Below are positions 1 to 8,956 of a stretch of 64,000 bases of DNA, piece by piece. Within the stretch, counting starts at the first letter, position 1, and each line of letters begins with the position of its first letter. A program made the translations under genes and the position numbers. The notes under the pieces are model-generated. The model ran no database searches. It was given only the letters and a program-made list of their open reading frames with translations, and was not told the DNA's origin. The DNA comes from Tritrichomonas musculus. Lineage: Eukaryota > Parabasalia > Tritrichomonadida > Tritrichomonadidae. Location: contig JAPFFF010000002.1 of the NCBI GenBank assembly GCA_039105265.1, forward strand, positions 3,844,001 through 3,908,000. The letters run 5' to 3'.

Positions 1-1846
1 GCAGTTTACTTGCTTTTGGCTGCTCTGCTGAGTGTTTGCCCAAAATCTTTGTTGATTGTCTAGAATTATTTTGGTTAATTCCTTGATATTGCTTTTCTTT
101 CTCAGCATGTTTAGCTGCATCTTCTATAGTTTCAATAGTAGCTTTGATGATAATTGAGGAACTCTGTTCATGCTTGAAATCATCACTTTTTTGCTTAATT
201 TTTTGAAGCTTATGATAGTGTTCCTCCCACCAGATTTCTTCTTTTATATCTGACATTTGTATATTTGGAATTATCATTTCTGATATTTTTTTATTAGAAT
301 TTTTATCTCGAGGCATATAATATGGATCTTTCTGAAAAATGGCATGCCGTGAAGTATTACTCTTTGGTACAGGAGAAACAGATCGTTTTTTAGGAGATTG
401 CGATGACGTTAAATGGTCAGTCGCCAACAAAGAAGAATGGTTTAAAGTAAATTGTGAATTATTTCGCGAAATATTAGATTCAATTGATGCATAAATGACC
501 GGGCGTGAGGGAGAAAAGGAACGCTTTTTTAAATTCAGCGTTTTTTTATCCTGAGATGATAAATTTCCGTAATTTACTGGACGTTCTGGAGATTTGGAGC
601 GATTTTGAATTTTTTTTGAATCATTTGGTACAACACTCTGCGGATTTAATGACAAAGGCGAATTGTTTTGTTGATTTTGAGTGAAACGATATGCTTCATT
701 TGAATTATGAGATGGGGAATTAGAATTATGATTTGAATTACTTGATAATACAGAAGGAGAAACAGAGGAAGAGCGATTTGACGGCGCGTTGGAAGTTGAA
801 GATGATGCATAAGTGGAAGTTGATATATGGGATGTATTTACATTCGTAAACTTAATACTTGAATCAAAAGAATTTGCTTTTTTGTTTGTGGACTTTTCAG
901 TAGACAGGCATAAAAATGGGTGTTTTAGTAATTTTCGTGCAGTAGGTCTTTCTAATGGATTTTTTTTTAATATAGAATCGACAAATGATTTTGCTTGTTC
1001 TGATACAACAGGCCACCTTGGCCAATCATAGTGAACTTGCCGAATTCTTTCAAAAGTTTTTTTGTTATTTGAAGATTTAAACGGTCTCTGACCAGTTAAC
1101 ATCAGAAAAACAATAACACCAACACCCCAAACATCAACTGCTGAAGTATGTGAATCACGATCGATAACTTCAGGTGAAATATAATTGGGCGTCCCGCAAA
1201 TTGAAACAACACTAGACTTATCGGAAACATCATCGAAATTAATACTTAAGCCAAAATCAGAAAGTTTGACAACTCCATCATTTGTCATAAGAAAATTTTG
1301 AAGTTTAATATCTCTATGAATAACTCTGGCGTGCAAATGCAAATAATCAAGCGCTAATAGAACTTGCTTTGTAATTTTTATTACCTCAAATTCGGGAAGA
1401 TATACTATACCATTTTGATCATTAAAAAAGCGTGAATTGTAATTATATTGTGCTTTATATTTCCTTTTGTTATTATTAGTGTTGAAATTTTTGATGTATT
1501 CTAAGACATTTCCTCCTTCACATAACTCTAAAATGAAGTATATGTAATATTCATCATGAAATGTTCCTAAAAATTTTACAATATTAGGATGATTTAACGA
1601 TCTATGTATAGTCATTTCATTAATTAATTTTTTCTTAATTTTTTGGCTTTCAAGCCTCGATTTCGGGGTGCATTTAAGTGCAACTTTCATTTTTGAGGGA
1701 CTTTCAATGGCAGAATAAACAACGCCAAAGCCACCTTTTCCAATCTCTTCCAAAATGTCGTATTTTAATAGTTTTCCATCATGCTTCTTTCTATAAAGAA
1801 CAGAAGGGACAGGATGATTTCCATCATGATTACTACATTGATGCAT
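1..1846 (-). CDS. Ser/Thr protein kinase (PLK/CAMK-like), partial
   Basis: This is a protein kinase with a long basic tail; it stays open to the left edge (at least 615 residues), so its C-terminus is missing. The catalytic domain covers about residues 28-312. The glycine loop GKGGFGVV lies at 36-43, the lysine of VALK at 58, HRDIKLQN from 177 and DFG at 197-199, followed by CGTPNYISPE. All core residues are present, so it should be active. GTPNYISPE and IHRDIKLQN resemble polo-like kinases and their trichomonad relatives, but no polo box is visible in the part seen. The tail is rich in Ser and Asn and repeats basic SP motifs (RSKSPERP, RSFSPSRP, RSVSPVP), which look like phosphorylation sites. 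The start is the first ATG, 8 bases after a TCATAT initiator. The substrate is unknown. Confidence 0.9.
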   Translation of the reverse strand, partial: MHQCSNHDGNHPVPSVLYRKKHDGKLLKYDILEEIGKGGFGVVYSAIESPSKMKVALKCTPKSRLESQKIKKKLINEMTIHRSLNHPNIVKFLGTFHDEYYIYFILELCEGGNVLEYIKNFNTNNNKRKYKAQYNYNSRFFNDQNGIVYLPEFEVIKITKQVLLALDYLHLHARVIHRDIKLQNFLMTNDGVVKLSDFGLSINFDDVSDKSSVVSICGTPNYISPEVIDRDSHTSAVDVWGVGVIVFLMLTGQRPFKSSNNKKTFERIRQVHYDWPRWPVVSEQAKSFVDSILKKNPLERPTARKLLKHPFLCLSTEKSTNKKANSFDSSIKFTNVNTSHISTSTYASSSTSNAPSNRSSSVSPSVLSSNSNHNSNSPSHNSNEAYRFTQNQQNNSPLSLNPQSVVPNDSKKIQNRSKSPERPVNYGNLSSQDKKTLNLKKRSFSPSRPVIYASIESNISRNNSQFTLNHSSLLATDHLTSSQSPKKRSVSPVPKSNTSRHAIFQKDPYYMPRDKNSNKKISEMIIPNIQMSDIKEEIWWEEHYHKLQKIKQKSDDFKHEQSSSIIIKATIETIEDAAKHAEKEKQYQGINQNNSRQSTKILGKHSAEQPKASKL

Positions 1847-1850
1847 TTTT

Positions 1851-1856
1851 ATATGA
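1851..1856 (-). promoter_or_regulatory. Initiator element of the kinase gene
   Basis: TCATAT on the minus strand fits the trichomonad initiator TCA+1 Py(T/A). The predicted first transcribed base (1854) is 8 bases before the ATG, a typical leader length for trichomonads. Confidence 0.55.
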
Positions 1857-2573
1857 CCAAATATCAATGGAATATTAAAACATAAAATACATACGTTATT
1901 TTCCTCTTAAAAAATTACAACTTTTCATATAAAATAACTACCAATGTTACTTATTTATCCATTATACTAGAATATTTTAAGTTTTAAGCACAATATTTTT
2001 TATACCTATATGATTACTATATATAACAACCTTTAATAATAAAAAATAATACATTTCCATATTTCTTTTTCGAGATACTTAAATGTTAAAAAACCTTATG
2101 GATTTTTTGCGTTTAATTCTATGTATCAGTATCTTTACATCATATAATCGTTTTTTTTTTTGTTTTGTTTTTTTGTTACAGGCTTTAAACTTTATGCAGT
2201 AAATACACTCTTTAAAATTATCGAAAAAGGACAGAATCAAATAATAACACATATATTAATTGTAGCTGGAATACAAAATTTATCTGAAATCATTGATTTA
2301 AAAATTAACTGATTCTACATTTCTAACAATATAATTTGAGTAGGTTTAACAGATTTTATTGGTTATTAAATCCAAAATTCAAATTGTTTTCATATGTATA
2401 CATATTTTTAAAGCAGAAAAATCTGCCCAATAAATAGTCTTCCGAAATAAGCAAAATATCGGTTATATATGATCATAAAAAAGCGTCTTATTAATTATAC
2501 AAAGATTTACAATTTCCAATTTTTGAGATAGGTAGGATTTTGGATTCAATCGAAAATTTTGTTAAGTTTTTTT
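1857..2573. other. AT-rich intergenic region, no gene seen
   Basis: This spacer lies between two divergent genes. It is very AT-rich with T runs. I see no reading frame with normal coding character, no inverted repeat of note and no RNA gene. Confidence 0.6.
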
Positions 2574-2580
2574 TCATTAA
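2574..2580 (+). promoter_or_regulatory. Initiator element TCATTAA
   Basis: TCATTAA matches the trichomonad initiator. The predicted start base 2576 is 10 bases before the ATG at 2586. An out-of-frame ATG at 2581 ends after two codons, so the second ATG is the likely start. Confidence 0.6.
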
Positions 2581-2585
2581 ATGAA

Positions 2586-2993
2586 ATGAAAGCAGGAAGA
2601 CCAGCGTATCACATTAGAGCAAAATGGATCACTTTGATGGGTCCGCAAGGCTCTCTTGTGTACTATGAATTAGATAGCAAAGGAAACTTGGTTAATAAAA
2701 AACAAGATATCCAACCAACTCAATTGATGGAAGCCAACCAAGGCTCAAAGAATCGAATTCCACTTGCTGAAACGAGCAGTAAGACGGAATCTCCTTGTCT
2801 GGAGCTAAAAAAAACTGAAGATACTGAGGAAGAAAACAAAAAAGATAATGCTTCTATTGATGCAGAAAACGATTTTGCTCAAGATTTTTTCAATATAAAT
2901 GATGATTCCAATTTAATAGAGAATGACGGTGCCAGTTTTATGGATAATAATGATATTTTTAATGACGAATCGTTTTTATGGAATATAGATTGA
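2586..2993 (+). CDS. Small acidic hypothetical protein
   Basis: A 135-residue protein that I do not recognise. The first 45 residues look folded (AYHIRAKWITLMGPQG, then SLVYYELDSKGN). The rest is polar, and the last 45 residues are strongly acidic and dotted with aromatic and aliphatic residues (DFFNIND, SFMDNND, ESFLWNID). That pattern resembles acidic transcriptional activation tails, but this is a resemblance only. The ATG at 2586 was chosen because it follows an initiator by 10 bases; an upstream TTG extension would lie before the predicted transcription start. There is no signal peptide or membrane segment. The gene lies head-to-head with the kinase and upstream of the Vps39-like gene. 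Confidence 0.7.
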   Translation: MKAGRPAYHIRAKWITLMGPQGSLVYYELDSKGNLVNKKQDIQPTQLMEANQGSKNRIPLAETSSKTESPCLELKKTEDTEEENKKDNASIDAENDFAQDFFNINDDSNLIENDGASFMDNNDIFNDESFLWNID

Positions 2994-3186
2994 TTTTATA
3001 AATTAAATACCCATCTGTATTGTACTATTTCCATCTTTTAATATAATATTAAAATGAATATATTTGCATTTCATTTCATATCAAACTTTTTATGATTTTA
3101 TTTGTCCAGAGCTTACTTTTTGACAAATTAAAAAATCAACTTATTTAAATGACAATATAAAGATTTGGTTTCTTTCTTTTCTTTTT

Positions 3187-3217
3187 TAAAGTAAATTTTT
3201 TTTTTTTTTTTTTTTTT
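3187..3217. repeat. Long T tract
   Basis: A low-complexity T-rich stretch with about 22 uninterrupted T from 3196, in the spacer before the Vps39-like gene. No other feature is visible between 2994 and 3331. Confidence 0.8.
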
Positions 3218-3331
3218 AATTGAAATTCATTTGAAACTTTTGAAAAAGAAGTTTTCGTCAATTGAGGTGAAAATTTCTTGTTGTAATAGAATAAAATGAA
3301 ATCAGGAATCACTCGACATTTTTGTCTAGTC

Positions 3332-3336
3332 CCTTT
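3332..3336 (+). promoter_or_regulatory. M5 (CCTTT) core promoter element
   Basis: CCTTT is the T. vaginalis M5 element, which overlaps the transcription start and replaces the initiator. It lies 20 bases before ATG 3356 and downstream of the in-frame ATG at 3296. If used, only the inner ATG would be on the mRNA. Confidence 0.5.
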
Positions 3337-3355
3337 ACGCTTTAGTTTTTCGAAT

Positions 3356-5878
3356 ATGAATGGAACAATTTTAGCTATTACAGAACATAAAAAAGAACTA
3401 GTTGTTTCACTCAATGGCTTACGTCTATACAATTGCCAAATCACAAATATAGGCCAAAAAGACATGAGCATTTCGTGCGGCAGTAAAGCAACTAGAATCG
3501 ATCTAAAAAAAGAAGGTTATGAAATTGTTAAATTAGGCAGCATTAACGATCTACTACTTGCACTCTTCAAGAAAGCTGGCGATAACTACGGAGTTCTTTT
3601 GTCAATAACACAAGAATATAAAGTACAAGTATCTACAAATGTACTTTGCTTTGATGTCAATTCTCCAAATATAACTTATAGCAATTCACCAATTATTGCC
3701 GCAATAGTTGGCCAGGAAATTCGTATTTTTATGTACACATCAGATGTTGACAAAGAAGGCAAAACAGTATGTAAATGGGAAAAGATTTATAATGATAATC
3801 GAATTCAAGGAGTTTTAGCTGTTTCACTATCACATCCATGCATTTTTGCTATGAACACACAAAACGCGTATTATATAACTACTACAAAATTACAGGAAGA
3901 CGGAGATCCGGCAATAGAACAACACAGTCTTAAATTTGGAGAAAATGCATTTTGCATGACTTATATCTCGCCCACATACTTTGCATACTCAGATAAAAAA
4001 GCTCAAATTATGAGTCTCGAAGGTAAATTCAAGATGAGAACTTTTGAATTCGATGATATGCATTATGAGCATGCTCGTGCAGAAGACATTTTCGCCTCAA
4101 GTTCAAATTCTATAATATCAGTATATAACTTCAAAAAAGGATGGAAATCAACTATTAAATTTCCCGGCTGCAAACATGTCACTTCGTTCAATAATGAATA
4201 TTTTATTGCTACAACTGACACAGAATTTTATTTAGTTATGGAATGCACAAAGGCAATTAATAAGATTAATGAAGGATCACTTGATGAAGCCATTGAATCA
4301 ATTCCAAACGTTAATACAGATATTCTTGCCGCTATTTTCGAGCAATTATGGCAAAAAGATTTCAAATTAAATGCATTATCTATGCTCAAATACAAAGAAA
4401 TGGCACCAGTAATTTATGACATTGTTTGTTTATTCAAAATGATTAAACTTGTAAAAGTTCACTCGCCTATTAAATATTTGAAATTTTCTGAACAAACTGA
4501 AGACCAAAAATTAGCTAAAGCACTTATCGACAATCTTCTTTCAATTCGTGGTTCTAAAATATTTTTTGATAATCAATCAGAATCATTCAATAATCGTCAA
4601 AACAAGAGCCTTCGAATGATCATTGATACCACTCTTTTCGAAATTTACGCTTATCAAGAAGATATCAGCAATCTTGCCTTCTTCTTTAATGAATTGCCTG
4701 AACTTTTGAATGATTCAATCGATGCCTTCTTCGATGGAGCAGAAACTGTTTCGCGTGCAATGTACCTTGCTTATATTGGAAATAGCAAAGATTCCCTAGC
4801 AATTTTCAAGAAACTTGAAAATCTCGATCAAGTTGTTTTAGATCAGATTACTCGTATTATTATTAACACTAGTAGCAATTGGGACTTCTGCACTGAAAAT
4901 CTCAAGTGGTTCTTTGAAGTTTCACCCTTAGATGCCTGCAAAGTATTGACCAGTGATTCAATCAATTCAAATAATTCTCTACAATTCTGCCGTGAACACT
5001 TTCCAGATTATCAGAATATCGTTCTCCGCGGAGTTCTTGATCACAAAGATATTTATAATCACAGCGATCTTGTCAATGAATATGCACGAAATATTTTTGA
5101 ACTGCTTCTTGAAATTAACAACGAATCATTTGATCGTGGGAAAGTTGCTTTTTGCAAATGCGTTATTGAAAACGCATCAACAGGAACAGAAACGCCTATT
5201 GAAATGATTAAAGAAGAACTTGGTGATGATTTCATCGATGTTTTAAGAACTTTTCCAAAAGAAATTGATATTAATAGCCCAGCTTTCCAAACAAATCAAA
5301 TTTCATCTATTCCACGCGTTCAAGTTGAAATTTATCGAGCCACTGGAAATGTTGAAAAGGCACTCAGATTATTGTGGGATGAAAAACAAAAGAATCCTGA
5401 TGGTAACGATTTAAAAGCAACAGTTAGTGTACTTGAAAAGTTTTGCAAAGAAAGCGAAGATAGCTCATCTGCATTTCAAATATTAATCAAACTTTTGAAA
5501 GAGAAATTGCCAAATGAGCAAGGAATGGATGTTTTAATGGGAATACTTTCAAGGAATATGAACATGATTGATGTTCCTGCTGCTCTTGCAAATATTAATG
5601 AAGATGAATTAGTAGAAAAAGTGGCCGCCTTCTTAGAAGATACATACAGAACTCTCGTAACAATGAGAAAGGATGCTGAACTTGACGCTGCTTTTGCTGA
5701 GTCGAATGAATTTGAAAGTATGTATCAGAGAGTCAGACTTGAATCTCAATCTATTGAAATTAGAAGCGATACTATTTGTCCAAAGTGTAAGAAACCTTTA
5801 AATAGCCTTTACTTGTTGAGGGCACCAAATGGAACACTTTATCATTGGAAATGTATCGACTCCAATAACAATCCTTAA
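3356..5878 (+). CDS. Vps39/TGFBRAP1-like HOPS/CORVET tethering subunit
   Basis: An 840-residue protein that should act in tethering endosomes and lysosomes before fusion. The N-terminal half is beta-rich, with short repeating strands like a CNH/propeller domain. From about residue 300 it becomes alpha-solenoid (LDEAIESIPN, VEKALRLLWDEK), as in the clathrin-repeat arm of Vps proteins. It ends in one zinc-binding site: C808-x2-C811, then APNGTLYHW with H830-x2-C833. This closely resembles the Vps39-family C-terminus (CxVCKK...YPNG...H). The length is normal for the family. I placed the start at 3356 rather than 3296 because of the M5 element between them and because the first 20 residues of the longer form look unlike the rest. 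Vps41, Vps18 or Vps3 relatives are less likely alternatives. Confidence 0.65.
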   Translation: MNGTILAITEHKKELVVSLNGLRLYNCQITNIGQKDMSISCGSKATRIDLKKEGYEIVKLGSINDLLLALFKKAGDNYGVLLSITQEYKVQVSTNVLCFDVNSPNITYSNSPIIAAIVGQEIRIFMYTSDVDKEGKTVCKWEKIYNDNRIQGVLAVSLSHPCIFAMNTQNAYYITTTKLQEDGDPAIEQHSLKFGENAFCMTYISPTYFAYSDKKAQIMSLEGKFKMRTFEFDDMHYEHARAEDIFASSSNSIISVYNFKKGWKSTIKFPGCKHVTSFNNEYFIATTDTEFYLVMECTKAINKINEGSLDEAIESIPNVNTDILAAIFEQLWQKDFKLNALSMLKYKEMAPVIYDIVCLFKMIKLVKVHSPIKYLKFSEQTEDQKLAKALIDNLLSIRGSKIFFDNQSESFNNRQNKSLRMIIDTTLFEIYAYQEDISNLAFFFNELPELLNDSIDAFFDGAETVSRAMYLAYIGNSKDSLAIFKKLENLDQVVLDQITRIIINTSSNWDFCTENLKWFFEVSPLDACKVLTSDSINSNNSLQFCREHFPDYQNIVLRGVLDHKDIYNHSDLVNEYARNIFELLLEINNESFDRGKVAFCKCVIENASTGTETPIEMIKEELGDDFIDVLRTFPKEIDINSPAFQTNQISSIPRVQVEIYRATGNVEKALRLLWDEKQKNPDGNDLKATVSVLEKFCKESEDSSSAFQILIKLLKEKLPNEQGMDVLMGILSRNMNMIDVPAALANINEDELVEKVAAFLEDTYRTLVTMRKDAELDAAFAESNEFESMYQRVRLESQSIEIRSDTICPKCKKPLNSLYLLRAPNGTLYHWKCIDSNNNP

Positions 5879-6247
5879 AAAGGGCGTGTTTTATTTTATT
5901 AAATTTTTTTTAATAATTATTTTTTATTTATTATATATTTCTTTGTCTTTTTTTTTTTTTTTTTTGATCTATAAGATTTTTATATTCTTAATGCTTTTTG
6001 AGAGATTGCAAGCTTTCTGGTTCTATTTTGTTTGAATTCTAATAAAAGAAAACACTATGGTAAAGAAGTTAATGTCATTAATTTGATTAAAAACTTTCAA
6101 ATATAATTTAATGAAAAAATAGTTTTATGTTAGGTAAAAATGAAAAAATAACATATAAAGATTTTTTTTTAAACAAGATTTAATATTGTTTCTTTTATTG
6201 AATTATAATATAATAAAAAAATTAATAATTGAAATCTTGTTATATAG
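5879..6247. other. AT-rich spacer after the Vps39-like gene
   Basis: Only AT-rich, low-complexity sequence with T runs before the transposon-like element starts. The short open frames here have the composition of random AT-rich DNA. Confidence 0.6.
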
Positions 6248-6257
6248 AAAAAATAGT
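6248..6257. repeat. Target-site duplication, left copy
   Basis: AAAAAATAGT directly abuts the left inverted repeat and is repeated exactly at 7390-7399 outside the right one. It is A-rich, which weakens it somewhat, but it is a 10-base perfect match in the expected place. Confidence 0.7.
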
Positions 6258-6536
6258 ACACCCCGAGCTAAAGTCTATTTTAAACGGCTCTTATTACATC
6301 AAAATATCATTTATTCAAAAAGCCAAAAAAGAGCATATTTCATGAAAATAAAAACGTTTTTTTTTTTAGTTTTTTGGTTAACAAATTTATCTTTATATTT
6401 ATATATATATATTAAAATTTATGTTAACAAAATTAATAAAAAAAAACTTAACGTTTTCCAAAAATAACGAGCTGTAATAAGGACATTTCAATTTGTTTTA
6501 TATGGCTGAAATTTCAATAGTCTCTTGTAATAAGAA

Positions 6537-6566
6537 TTCAATACTCCTGCTTTAAGGAGTATTGAA
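6537..6566. repeat. Perfect hairpin inside the transposon-like element
   Basis: TTCAATACTCC and its exact complement GGAGTATTGAA flank the loop TGCTTTAA. Just downstream (6585-6645) the loop and stem parts recur as imperfect direct copies (AATACTTTTTGCTTTAAGG, GTACTTTGCTTTAAGG, AATACTTTAA). Confidence 0.8.
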
Positions 6567-7344
6567 ATTATTTTATTTGTCAAATAATTGAATACTTTTT
6601 GCTTTAAGGTTTGAGTACTTTGCTTTAAGGATTCAATACTTTAAATATATTTTCAGAGTATTTTATATAGTATTTATTACAAAAATATTGGATATATTGC
6701 ATTATCTTTTTGTCCTCACGACAATTAAATTGCACAATATACTTATATATTTAAGATTATATATAAAAACATTTATTATTAATATCAAGATACAAAATAA
6801 GACAAATTTCGTTTTAATTCAACCGAACATTTTGCTTTAGATAATCATAATATCTATAATTATAATACAATATTATTATTAATTTCATAAAAAAAATCTT
6901 ATATATCTATAAATAACCAAAATATTTATATATTTATAATAATAAATTTCTTTCAATTTTTAAAGTAATAAAAAAGTCCATTTATTCCTATCATAAAATG
7001 GTTTAATATAATATTTTATATTTATTTTGATATATATAAATGTTTGAATATTCTAAATAATAAATATATTATTTTTAATCGTTTAAAAACCAAAAAATTA
7101 ATGTTCTTACATTTTGGGCTTTTTCAATTTATGTAATAAGATTTGAGAAATACTGTAATAAGGAAAAAATCTTTGATTTTTCGAACAAAAATTATAAATA
7201 TATGATAAGTATAAGATTATAAATTTAAATAATTTTTTTATTTATATATATATTTGTAATTAAACAAGATACTCTTATTTATAATTTTTTTAATTAGGGT
7301 CATAAGTTCGTTTGGCAGCTCGTCTTTTTTTTTTAAAAAAAAAT

Positions 7345-7379
7345 TCTTATTACATTTTTATTTTTGAAAATGTAATAAG
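7345..7379. repeat. Subterminal hairpin at the right end of the element
   Basis: CTTATTACATTTT and AAAATGTAATAAG form a 13-bp perfect stem around a short A/T loop, right next to the right TIR. Confidence 0.75.
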
Positions 7380-7389
7380 CTCGGGGTGT

Positions 7390-7399
7390 AAAAAATAGT
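7390..7399. repeat. Target-site duplication, right copy
   Basis: Exact second copy of AAAAAATAGT immediately outside the right TIR. Confidence 0.7.
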
Positions 7400-7514
7400 A
7401 ATAAAATTTATATAAATTGCATTATATAGTCATATGACGATGCAAAAAATAGAATATCATTGCTTTAATGGAAATTTTTTTTGATAATTTTAAACGTCTT
7501 TATTTCAAATAATA

Positions 7515-8318
7515 ATGCAAGACAAGAAACTTAGTGATCAGGAGTATCTAGCCATCGATAGCATTTTAGAGGATGCAGAAAGAAAATATTTACCAAAAAA
7601 TTCTGTTGCGCTTGATCTTGAATCTTTAGATCAACAATGCCGTGATATTTGGTCTGATTGGGATTTTTCAGTTCCAACAATTTCAAAATCACCTATTGAT
7701 TCAACCAAAAAAATAAATATCGATCTATCATATCAGTCTCAAAAATATCGAAATGAAATAAACCCTTCTTCATTAAGCAGTGATGATGATGTAAATACTA
7801 GCAATTCAGAAAATATTCGAAAAGTAGTTAGAAATTCTCAATTTAAGCAAAATTCAATAACTAAAACACAAAATATTGATGAGAGTGATTCCGATTCAAA
7901 AGATTCATCAGAAGATTTATCATCAGATTCAGAAATTATTAGAAAACCACCAAAATCACCGATGCGCTCTCCTCTCATTTTATCAGGTAGATATTCTGGA
8001 TCGAAAAGCAAAAGCAAATCTAGGAAAAAATCTCCTTTTAAATCATCTATTAACAGTACTGCCAAGTCATTAAATGGCAAATCGACATCAAATTCAAAAA
8101 CTCCAATTCATGCATACGACAGAGCTGATGTTGCAAGATTACGGCAAGACAATATATCACTTCGTGCAATGGTTTCACGTCTGCAAGATGCTCTTGATCG
8201 TGCAAATTATGAAAATTCAAGACTTAAAGAAGAATTAAATAAGAGTGAAATGAACTGCATGAGACAGAAAGGCATCATTTCATATTTAAAAGAACAGAAA
8301 CTGTACGGAAAAAAATGA
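7515..8318 (+). CDS. Ser-rich protein with C-terminal coiled coil
   Basis: A 267-residue protein with no family I recognise. The N-terminal 60 residues look helical (DQEYLAIDSILEDAERKYL). A long Ser/Asp/Lys-rich middle follows, including an acidic Ser cluster (SDSDSKDSSEDLSSDSE), SP motifs (KSPMRSPL) and a basic run (SKSKSKSRKKSP). The last 65 residues form a coiled coil (RLRQDNISLRAMVSRLQDAL, then RLKEELNKSE). This suggests a regulated dimeric scaffold, perhaps cytoskeletal or nuclear. The ATG is the first in frame. The gene starts 115 bases after the transposon-like element, so that insertion may be part of its upstream region. Confidence 0.75.
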   Translation: MQDKKLSDQEYLAIDSILEDAERKYLPKNSVALDLESLDQQCRDIWSDWDFSVPTISKSPIDSTKKINIDLSYQSQKYRNEINPSSLSSDDDVNTSNSENIRKVVRNSQFKQNSITKTQNIDESDSDSKDSSEDLSSDSEIIRKPPKSPMRSPLILSGRYSGSKSKSKSRKKSPFKSSINSTAKSLNGKSTSNSKTPIHAYDRADVARLRQDNISLRAMVSRLQDALDRANYENSRLKEELNKSEMNCMRQKGIISYLKEQKLYGKK

Positions 8319-8956
8319 AAATATGTATATTAAAATATATTAATCATTCCATTTCAATAATCTTTCTCGATATTGTAATTAATAATTCCATTTAAAAATA
8401 ATTACAGCTATATTGAATTTATAAATTTAATTCTATATTATCGACACCGAAAACCTTTTTTGGAACATGCACAATTGATGTACTTGAATTACTATCAAAA
8501 ACGAGGAGCGAAAACTTTTACTTAACCAAATTCTTTGATCCACATATCAAAAAACGTTTTTAACATTTTCAATTTTTGTATGTAAGATTTGTTTCAAATA
8601 AAAAAAATCTAAATAAGCATTCTAAAAAGAAACAATTTTTTTTTTTTTTCTTAAATTTCAAATGTAAAAAATAAGATAAAACTTAGGGCGCGAAAATTCA
8701 TAAAAATTGTAAGATGATTCAAAATTGAGAAAGTTAAAATCTTTAATATCTCAATAAAAGTCTAACAAAAAACCTTTTTGCATGGTTAATTATTTATAGT
8801 ACTTCATTGATAATATATTTTTAATGAAAGTTTAATAAATAATAAATAATTTCACATAAATTACTTAAATAAACTTTCATTTTATTCTATTGTAATTTTT
8901 GAATGAAAATATTTTATTTTGGAGAAAGAAAGTTTTCCTAATTTAATATCAATTTG
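8319..8956. other. AT-rich spacer, no gene seen
   Basis: Spacer between two plus-strand genes. It shows A/T runs (T tract near 8635-8650), no inverted repeat of note and no clear initiator before the formin. Confidence 0.55.

Larger units (their letters stand above)
6258..7389. mobile_element. Non-autonomous DNA transposon with 12-bp TIRs
   Basis: This 1,132-bp element starts with ACACCCCGAGCT (6258-6269) and ends with its exact reverse complement (7378-7389). Both ends abut a perfect 10-bp direct repeat. The GC-rich ends stand out in AT-rich surroundings. Inside, TGTAATAAG or its complement recurs in both orientations (around 6289, 6472, 6526, 7133, 7153, 7345 and 7371), as subterminal transposase-binding repeats often do. 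It holds no coding sequence, so it must be mobilised in trans if at all. A 10-bp duplication fits Mutator-like elements, known in T. vaginalis; the family call is inference. No copy elsewhere in the window was found. Confidence 0.75.

Noticed and set aside
3145-3471. Lys-rich open frame on the minus strand
   Set aside because: It arises from a T tract and the antisense of the Vps39-like N-terminus.
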